DNA of 19,586 nt from positions 1 to 19,586 of the forward strand of contig JALNWQ010000028.1 in the NCBI GenBank assembly GCA_023230855.1. Reading direction: 5' to 3'. The DNA is from Solirubrobacteraceae bacterium (lineage in GTDB: Bacteria; Actinomycetota; Thermoleophilia; Solirubrobacterales; Solirubrobacteraceae). The translations under genes were made by a program, and so were the position numbers. The notes under the pieces were generated by a model, which saw only the letters and a list, made by a program, of their open reading frames with translations, was not told the DNA's origin and did not search any database. Shown piece by piece: positions 15,283 to 19,586 of this stretch; positions within the stretch are counted from its first letter, which is position 1; the number at the start of each line of letters is the position of its first letter.

Positions 15283-16842
15283 CTAGGCGGCGATGTAGTC
15301 GTAGTCCGGGTCCTCCTCGACCGCGGTCCCGACCGCCAGCGCCATCGCCAACCCGATCGCCGCGTCGATGCACCGGTAGTTCCGCTCCTCACCACGCCGC
15401 CGGCGCGCCACCCCACCCGACCGTGGCTTCTCCAACCGGAACATCTCCTCGTCATCCCCCGACAACGGAGCCGCCGCGGCCCGCAGCACCTGGCGGGTCA
15501 GCGTCTCCCCGTCACCGTCGTGGCCGTCCGCGCCGCCCCACGCCAACCCACCGGTTCGCACGGCCTCGACGAGGCGCATCGCGGCGGTCGCCATCGCCCC
15601 GGCGGACTGCGAGTACTCCACCGCCTCGTCCACGATCCCGTTCCCGGTGCCGTCCGCGGCGAGGTCCGCTTCGAGCTCCTGGGCGAGCTGCTGCCCGCCG
15701 TGGTTCGGGTCGACGACGAGGGTCACGCGGTAGCGGTCCGCGTACCAGCGCATCGCGCCCTTCACGCGGTCCGCGTCGATCGACGTGCCGTCCCTGGGCG
15801 GGACCATGATGATGACCCGGCCGACCACCCACCGGTCGTTCTCGTCGTCCCACCAGATCGGGACCATCGCGAGCGTGTCCCACTTCCACGCCAGGTCGAC
15901 GCCCAGGATGATGTCCGCCCCGTCCGGGATCGTCGCGTTCGGGTCGTGGCAGGCGTCCCACTCGGGCTTCGACACCGCGGCCTCGTCGCCGGTGGACCAC
16001 AGGTTGCACGTCAACCGCATCCACTTCCCGAGCGTCATCGACGGGGACATGCGGCGGCGCTTCAGCTTCGCGATCGTGATGGTGCCGAGCGGGTTCGCGG
16101 CCTTCACGAGCTGCAGGTCGTTCGGATCGTCGTCGGGGCGGAGGGCCCACTGGTGCAGCGCCGCGCCACCCTCCCGGTCGTGGCAGTACACGTACCGGCC
16201 GTCGGTCGTGACGACGTGGTCGAGGAGGTTCGCGCGCAACCGGCCCAGCGGCGTGTCCTCGTCATCCCCGGCGGTCGAGATCACGACGAGCTGCCCGTCG
16301 CGCTTGTCCAGGCCGTCGCGGAACACCGAGTACAGCCCGTCGGTGGGGTGCCGGTGGTACTCGTCGACGAGCGCCAACGTGGGGCCGACACCATCCTGCG
16401 TCGCCGCATCGGCCGCGCGGACTTCGATGATCCCGCCGTCATCGGGGCGGACGATCCGCTTGTACCCCGGCTGCACGTCGACGAGTTCGGACAGCTCGCC
16501 GCCCCGGGCGGCGTCACGCCTGACGAACCCCCACGCGTGGCGGAACATCTCCCCGGCCTGCTGCGCCGACGCCGCCCCGATGTAGCAGCGGGCCTCCGCG
16601 GTCGTGAGGAGATGCCAGAGCGCGATAGCGGACAGCAGCGTCGTCTTGCCGTTCCCCTTCGGGATCAGCACGACCGTCTCCACGATCCGGTCGACGAGAA
16701 TCGACCGGGCGATCCCACGCTGCCAGTCCTCCAACACGAACGGGGTACCGCGGTCCGTGACGAGCAGCGAGCAGAACGCCGCGAACGCGTCGACCGGATC
16801 GACCAACACGAACGGCGCGTCACGCGCCTCGACCGTCGACAC
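15283..16842 (-). CDS. terL: Terminase large subunit
   Basis: A 519-residue packaging motor: an ATPase that drives DNA through the portal plus a nuclease that cuts genome units. The ATPase part shows an adenine-motif-like EDWQRGIARSIL (39-50), Walker A PKGNGKTT (61-68), Walker B LALVDEYH (157-163, with Glu161 as catalytic carboxylate) and a coupling motif VISTAG (188-192). The RNase H-like nuclease has GVDLAWKWD (Asp316 candidate), VVDPN (Asp378 candidate) and CIDAAIGLAMA (Asp493 candidate). It starts with GTG at 16842, after AAGGGG, and lies 3 bases after the TerS stop. The length and fold match the Terminase_1 family of HK97-like phages. I would not assign cos or headful packaging from this sequence. 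Confidence 0.96.
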   Translation of the reverse strand: MSTVEARDAPFVLVDPVDAFAAFCSLLVTDRGTPFVLEDWQRGIARSILVDRIVETVVLIPKGNGKTTLLSAIALWHLLTTAEARCYIGAASAQQAGEMFRHAWGFVRRDAARGGELSELVDVQPGYKRIVRPDDGGIIEVRAADAATQDGVGPTLALVDEYHRHPTDGLYSVFRDGLDKRDGQLVVISTAGDDEDTPLGRLRANLLDHVVTTDGRYVYCHDREGGAALHQWALRPDDDPNDLQLVKAANPLGTITIAKLKRRRMSPSMTLGKWMRLTCNLWSTGDEAAVSKPEWDACHDPNATIPDGADIILGVDLAWKWDTLAMVPIWWDDENDRWVVGRVIIMVPPRDGTSIDADRVKGAMRWYADRYRVTLVVDPNHGGQQLAQELEADLAADGTGNGIVDEAVEYSQSAGAMATAAMRLVEAVRTGGLAWGGADGHDGDGETLTRQVLRAAAAPLSGDDEEMFRLEKPRSGGVARRRRGEERNYRCIDAAIGLAMALAVGTAVEEDPDYDYIAA

Positions 16843-16845
16843 CGG

Positions 16846-17445
16846 TCACCCCTTGCCGGGCGACTGCCCCTGCGCCCGCACCGTCTCCAACAACGACCTG
16901 AGCGGCTGCGTCGCCTCGTTCGGGACCTGCTCACGATCCCTGGCCTGCTCCGACTCCGCATGCGCACGCTGCGACGGCTTCGCCCACCGCTCCGGCGCCT
17001 GCCGCTCCAGCATCCACGCCGCCGCACGCCAATCGCCGTCGTCACCGGACGCGGCCTTCGCGATCTGCGCCACCCGCGTCGCCTCACCGGACGACATCGC
17101 GGCCTCGATGCGCTGACGGAACACCCGGTACGGCGCGAACCGCGGCTCGTCCCGCAGCCCCTTCGTCATCCAATCGTTGAACGTCGACCGCCCCAACCCG
17201 ACAACCTGGCACGCGATCTCGATGTAGTTCCCCGACCGCAGCAGCCGCTCCAACCCGGCGGTCAGATCCTCCGTCACGTTGTCCGGCCGCGACGCCGGCT
17301 GCTTCCGACGATCCGACCGCGACTTCGCGCCGCCGAGGTGCACGGTGCACAGCTCGGACCCCGGGACCGGCCGCAACCGGCACGGCCTTCCGCGAACCGT
17401 CGTCGCCGAGCACCGCCGGTCCAGATCCCCCGGGGCGTTAGCCAT
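16846..17445 (-). CDS. terS: Terminase small subunit with N-terminal zinc-knuckle-like motif
   Basis: A 199-residue protein directly before terL, predicted to recognise phage DNA and load the large subunit. Residues 12-36 hold Cys12, Cys22, Cys33 and His36 (CSATTV, PCRLRP, LCTVH), a possible zinc-binding knuckle. About 60-95 are helix-turn-helix-like (GLERLLRSGNYIEIACQ, then VVGLGRSTFNDWM), and 100-160 are helical (VFRQRIEAAMSSGEAT, DWRAAAWMLERQAPERWAKP), the common oligomerising core ending in an ERW box. The last 35 residues are charged and flexible. ATG 17445 has GGAG 7 bases upstream and overlaps the preceding TAA by 8 bases. The DNA site it binds is not evident. Confidence 0.9.
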   Translation of the reverse strand: MANAPGDLDRRCSATTVRGRPCRLRPVPGSELCTVHLGGAKSRSDRRKQPASRPDNVTEDLTAGLERLLRSGNYIEIACQVVGLGRSTFNDWMTKGLRDEPRFAPYRVFRQRIEAAMSSGEATRVAQIAKAASGDDGDWRAAAWMLERQAPERWAKPSQRAHAESEQARDREQVPNEATQPLRSLLETVRAQGQSPGKG

Positions 17446-18748
17446 CGTCGCGCTCCAGCACCGCGGTCCGGCCGGTGTGGCGCTCCCACCGGTCCACGAT
17501 CACGTCCGCGTACCGAGGGTCGAGCTCGATCGCCCGCGCCTTCCGACCCATGTTCTCCGCCGCGATCACCGCGGTGCCCGACCCACCGAACGGCTCGATC
17601 ACGACGGCCCCCGGCATGGACGAGTTGGACATCGCGCGCTCGTAGAGCTCGACCGGCTTCATCGTCGGGTGCTCACGGTTCGCCTTCGGCCGCTCGATCT
17701 TCCAGAGCGTCGTCTGCTTCCTGCCGCCCCGCCACAGGTGCGTGCCCTTCGTCCACCCGTACAGGATCGGCTCGTGATCGACGGCCACGCCGTCAAACCG
17801 CGGAACCTCCGGGCGCTCGCCGCCCTCCTCGGCTGGCTTCTCGCCGGAAAGGATCGGCTCGTGCTGGTAGTGGTAGTCCGACCGGCCGAGCACGAGCGAG
17901 TCCTTCGCCCAAATCAGCTGGTGCCGCAGCGGAAGCCCGGCCTCAACCATCGCGCCCATGAGGCCGAACAGCTCCGCGCCCGACGGGCCGGTCACGTAGT
18001 ACGCGGCCCCCGGCTTCATCTGGGCGGCGGCGAGCGACAGCGACTCGCGCCAGAGCGCGCCCATCCCATCGGCGTCGAGCGCGTCGTTCTGGATCGTGAG
18101 CGCCTCCCGCGTCTTCCCGACGTACGCGATCCCGTAGGGCGGGTCGGTGACGAGGAGGTCGGCCCGCTCATCGCCGCAGAGCGCCTCCCAGACGAGCGGG
18201 TCCGTCGCATCGCCAACCGCGAGCCGGTGATCGCCGAGGAGCCAGACGTCGCCCGGCTGTGAGCGCGGGTCCGCAGGCGGCAGGCTCGGCTCGGTGTCCG
18301 CGCCCTCGCCCGGCTCCGGCTCGGGGGCCTCGTCGAGCCCTGCGAGAAGGTCGTCGAGGTCGTCGCCATCGAACCCCGTCCCGGCCAGACCGTCATCGGT
18401 CCCCGCGAGCTCCTGCAGCAACGCGGCCAGCGCGCCGTCGTCGTTCGTCGCCAGATCGTTCGTGCGGTTGTCGACCAGCACAATCCGGCGTGCCTGCTCG
18501 TCGTCCACGTCCAGGAACGACACCGCGACCTCGGACCACCCCAACTGCACCGCGGCGCGCAGCGTGTGGTTCCCCGCCAGAACGTGACGAGTGGACCGCT
18601 GCACCACGAGCGGCCGGTACTGCCCGTGCGCCTGCAGCGACTGGCAGATCGCACCGATGTCGCCCTGCCGGGCGTTGCCCGGGTACGGCACGAGGTCCCC
18701 AACCGGGACCCGCTCGACCGCCAACCCGTGCGCCTGCAGGCCGCTCAT
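17438..18748 (-). CDS. ParB-like N-terminal domain fused to beta-class DNA methyltransferase (N6-adenine or N4-cytosine)
   Basis: A 436-residue fusion. Residues 1-110 resemble the ParB/Srx-like domain (VPVGDLVPYPGNARQGD; RPLVVQ; LAGNHTLRAAVQLGW). Acidic linker 110-165. The C-terminal half is a SAM-dependent methyltransferase: catalytic motif IV DPPYGI (202-207), then HEHPTMKPVELYERA-like region (360-372) and SAM-binding motif I EPFGGSGTAVIAAENMGR (385-402), ending ELDPRYADVIVDRWERHTG. The IV-then-I order marks the beta group; DPPY indicates methylation of an exocyclic amino group. Start ATG 18748 is set by an ATGA overlap with the preceding gene; an upstream in-frame ATG at 18838 is rejected. 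Such fusions often sit before phage terminase genes, where they may protect DNA against restriction; target site unknown. A 29-residue insertion is described separately. Confidence 0.93.
   Translation of the reverse strand: MSGLQAHGLAVERVPVGDLVPYPGNARQGDIGAICQSLQAHGQYRPLVVQRSTRHVLAGNHTLRAAVQLGWSEVAVSFLDVDDEQARRIVLVDNRTNDLATNDDGALAALLQELAGTDDGLAGTGFDGDDLDDLLAGLDEAPEPEPGEGADTEPSLPPADPRSQPGDVWLLGDHRLAVGDATDPLVWEALCGDERADLLVTDPPYGIAYVGKTREALTIQNDALDADGMGALWRESLSLAAAQMKPGAAYYVTGPSGAELFGLMGAMVEAGLPLRHQLIWAKDSLVLGRSDYHYQHEPILSGEKPAEEGGERPEVPRFDGVAVDHEPILYGWTKGTHLWRGGRKQTTLWKIERPKANREHPTMKPVELYERAMSNSSMPGAVVIEPFGGSGTAVIAAENMGRKARAIELDPRYADVIVDRWERHTGRTAVLERDDG
17763..17863. repeat. 14-bp perfect direct repeat, two copies 87 bp apart, inside the methyltransferase gene
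   Basis: AGGATCGGCTCGTG occurs at 17763-17776 and 17850-17863. The 87-bp period is exactly 29 codons, so both copies are read in the same frame as HEPIL (residues 296-300 and 325-329). The 29 residues between look like an inserted loop, rich in Glu, Gly and Pro. Confidence 0.85.
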
Positions 18749-19104
18749 CGCGCCACCGTCCGCGGCCGCGCACCGGTCTTCGCCGAAGCGGCGTCGAGCA
18801 GATCGGCGAGCAGCCCACCGTCCGGGCCCGCCGACCACCCGCGCACGAACAGCACCACGTCGCGCTCGGCGAACGCGAGCCCTTCCATGTCGCGCGCTCG
18901 GGTGAGCAACCGTGCACGACCGGTCGGGATGCGCTCATCCATCAGCGCCGCACGACCCGCACGCTCGGTCCCCGCGACCACGAACAACCGCGGCGGACTC
19001 TCACGCTGCCGAAACGACGCCAGCGGGTCGTCGTGAACGAGGGTGCGCTGCGCGCCAAGCGCCATGCGATCCATGCCCGGCACCATGCGCCCCCCAACGG
19101 TCAC
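18745..19104 (-). CDS. Small unknown protein before the methyltransferase gene
   Basis: A 119-residue product from GTG 19104, chosen because GTGA overlaps the preceding TGA by 4 bases as elsewhere in this block; a GTG at 19131 or later ATGs (for example MDRMALGAQRTL) are alternatives. Central sequence is alternating beta/alpha (PRLFVVAGTERAGRAALMDE; ARDMEGLAFAERDVVLFVRGW; GLLADLLDAASA), which looks Rossmann-like, but I recognise no named family and no catalytic motif. The AGTERAG turn resembles a nucleotide-binding loop without being a Walker A. Overlaps at both ends place it in the same translational unit as the kinase-like gene and the methyltransferase. Confidence 0.7.
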   Translation of the reverse strand: MTVGGRMVPGMDRMALGAQRTLVHDDPLASFRQRESPPRLFVVAGTERAGRAALMDERIPTGRARLLTRARDMEGLAFAERDVVLFVRGWSAGPDGGLLADLLDAASAKTGARPRTVAR

Positions 19105-19424
19105 GCCCCCACGACCACCCACCCATCCCACCGCTCAGCCCTGATCGGAACCCGATCCCGCCGCACCTGCAGGTGCACCCGCCGCACCAGATCCGGCGGC
19201 CGCCGATGCTCCGCCGCCATGTTCCGCGCCACGAGCTCGCCGTACGGCACGTCCCCGAACCACACCCCAACCACCGGCCGGCCCGCCCCAACCGCGACCG
19301 ACCGCAGCGCCGCGCGAAGCCGAAACGACGACCCGGTCGTGTCCAGCACCAGCGGCCGCCCGTCACCCGCCGCAGCCGCCGCACGGGCGTCCGGCAGGAA
19401 CCGCGCCAACGCGACCCGATGCAA
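19101..19424 (-). CDS. P-loop kinase-like protein, C-terminal part; upstream limit uncertain
   Basis: This frame encodes the second half of an AAA_33/polynucleotide-kinase-like fold: PLVLDTTGSSFRLRAALRSV, then VVGVWFGDVPYGELVARNMA, then RRPPDLVRRVHLQVRRD and GWVVVG. Enzymes of this type phosphorylate nucleic-acid ends or small molecules. The first usable start is TTG at 19424, but the same frame stays open to the right edge, and the conserved pre-region (LDDYRPGRRWSREL, ending at 19427) lies before it. I see no GxxGxGKS P-loop in any of the three minus frames up to 19586. So this is a truncated relic, a product whose N-terminal part lies beyond the edge after a Pro-rich linker, or a frameshifted gene. 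The stop overlaps the next gene. Confidence 0.6.
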   Translation of the reverse strand: MHRVALARFLPDARAAAAAGDGRPLVLDTTGSSFRLRAALRSVAVGAGRPVVGVWFGDVPYGELVARNMAAEHRRPPDLVRRVHLQVRRDRVPIRAERWDGWVVVGA

Positions 19425-19473
19425 CTCCCGCGACCACCTGCGCCCCGGCCTGTAGTCGTCGAGCTGTCCCGCG

Positions 19474-19586
19474 TCAAGGAATCCGCGCAGCTTGGCGCGT
19501 TTGAACTGGGGTGCTGAGGTCGGTTGAGGGTTTGGCGTCCGGATCGTCGGGCGGGATGCGTGGGGCGGGCTCGGCGAGGTAGGCGC
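19474..19586 (-). CDS. C-terminal end of an upstream gene (partial, runs off right edge)
   Basis: In a different minus frame from the kinase-like one, the window begins with an open stretch of 36 residues (AYLAEPAPRIPPDDPDAKP, then STDLSTPVQTRQAARIP) ending in TGA at 19476-19474. It reads like the acidic, Pro-rich tail of a protein. If real, its stop lies about 50 bases before the TTG start of the kinase-like gene. It competes with the kinase frame, which is open across the same bases. Function unknown. Confidence 0.4.
   Translation of the reverse strand, partial: AYLAEPAPRIPPDDPDAKPSTDLSTPVQTRQAARIP

Noticed and set aside
14695..17961. A 1088-codon open frame on the plus strand opposite the small membrane-protein, terminase and methyltransferase genes
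   Set aside because: Same Arg/Pro-rich shadow composition, no family features, and it lies across the well-supported terL and terS genes.
1..19586. CRISPR arrays, tRNA genes, insertion sequences and attachment sites
   Set aside because: I looked for regularly spaced repeats, cloverleaf-like sequences, transposase motifs and terminal inverted repeats and saw none; nearly every base is inside a minus-strand phage gene.

Overview
All the genes I can support lie on the minus strand and form one tightly packed, very GC-rich (roughly 70%) block. It is the structural module of a tailed phage or prophage of the HK97-like siphovirus type, read right to left. The GC level, the GC-ending codons, the frequent GTG/TTG starts and the mycobacteriophage-like gene order point to a high-GC actinobacterial host. 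I cannot name a genus. No integrase, attachment site, lysis cassette, tRNA or packaging terminus is visible, so phage and prophage cannot be told apart.

Layout in transcription order (decreasing coordinates). 19586-18745: edge of an upstream gene, a piece of a P-loop kinase-like protein lacking a visible P-loop, and a small unknown protein. 18748-15283: packaging block with a ParB-like/DNA-methyltransferase fusion, a zinc-knuckle small terminase and the large terminase. 15276-14652: two small unknown genes, one encoding a membrane-anchored protein, between terminase and portal. 14626-11212: portal, prohead protease and major capsid protein with a built-in scaffolding (delta) domain. 11208-9241: head-tail connector and tail-completion genes plus two tiny unknown genes. 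9237-7283: tail tube, an unknown gene, and the tail-assembly chaperone pair joined by a predicted -1 ribosomal frameshift. 7266-871: a 2131-residue tape measure with one lysozyme-like and two M23-type peptidoglycan hydrolase domains. 868-1: a distal tail protein running off the left edge.

The genes work together as expected. TerS/TerL pump DNA through the portal into a shell of capsid protein matured by the protease. The connectors close the head and join it to the tail. Tail tube protein polymerises on the tape measure with the help of the frameshifting chaperones, and the tape measure's wall-cutting domains probably help penetrate the Gram-positive wall. Many junctions are 1-8 bp overlaps (ATGA, GTGA or TGATG), which supports translational coupling and fixes several start codons. 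No gap between genes exceeds about 50 bp, so there is no room for an internal promoter region of any size.

Most worth a second look: the frameshift signal at 7498-7525; the three-hydrolase tape measure, with an unusual zinc motif in its first M23 domain; the 29-residue insertion bounded by a 14-bp direct repeat in the methyltransferase; and the P-loop-less kinase at the right edge. I saw no wholly new multi-gene system.
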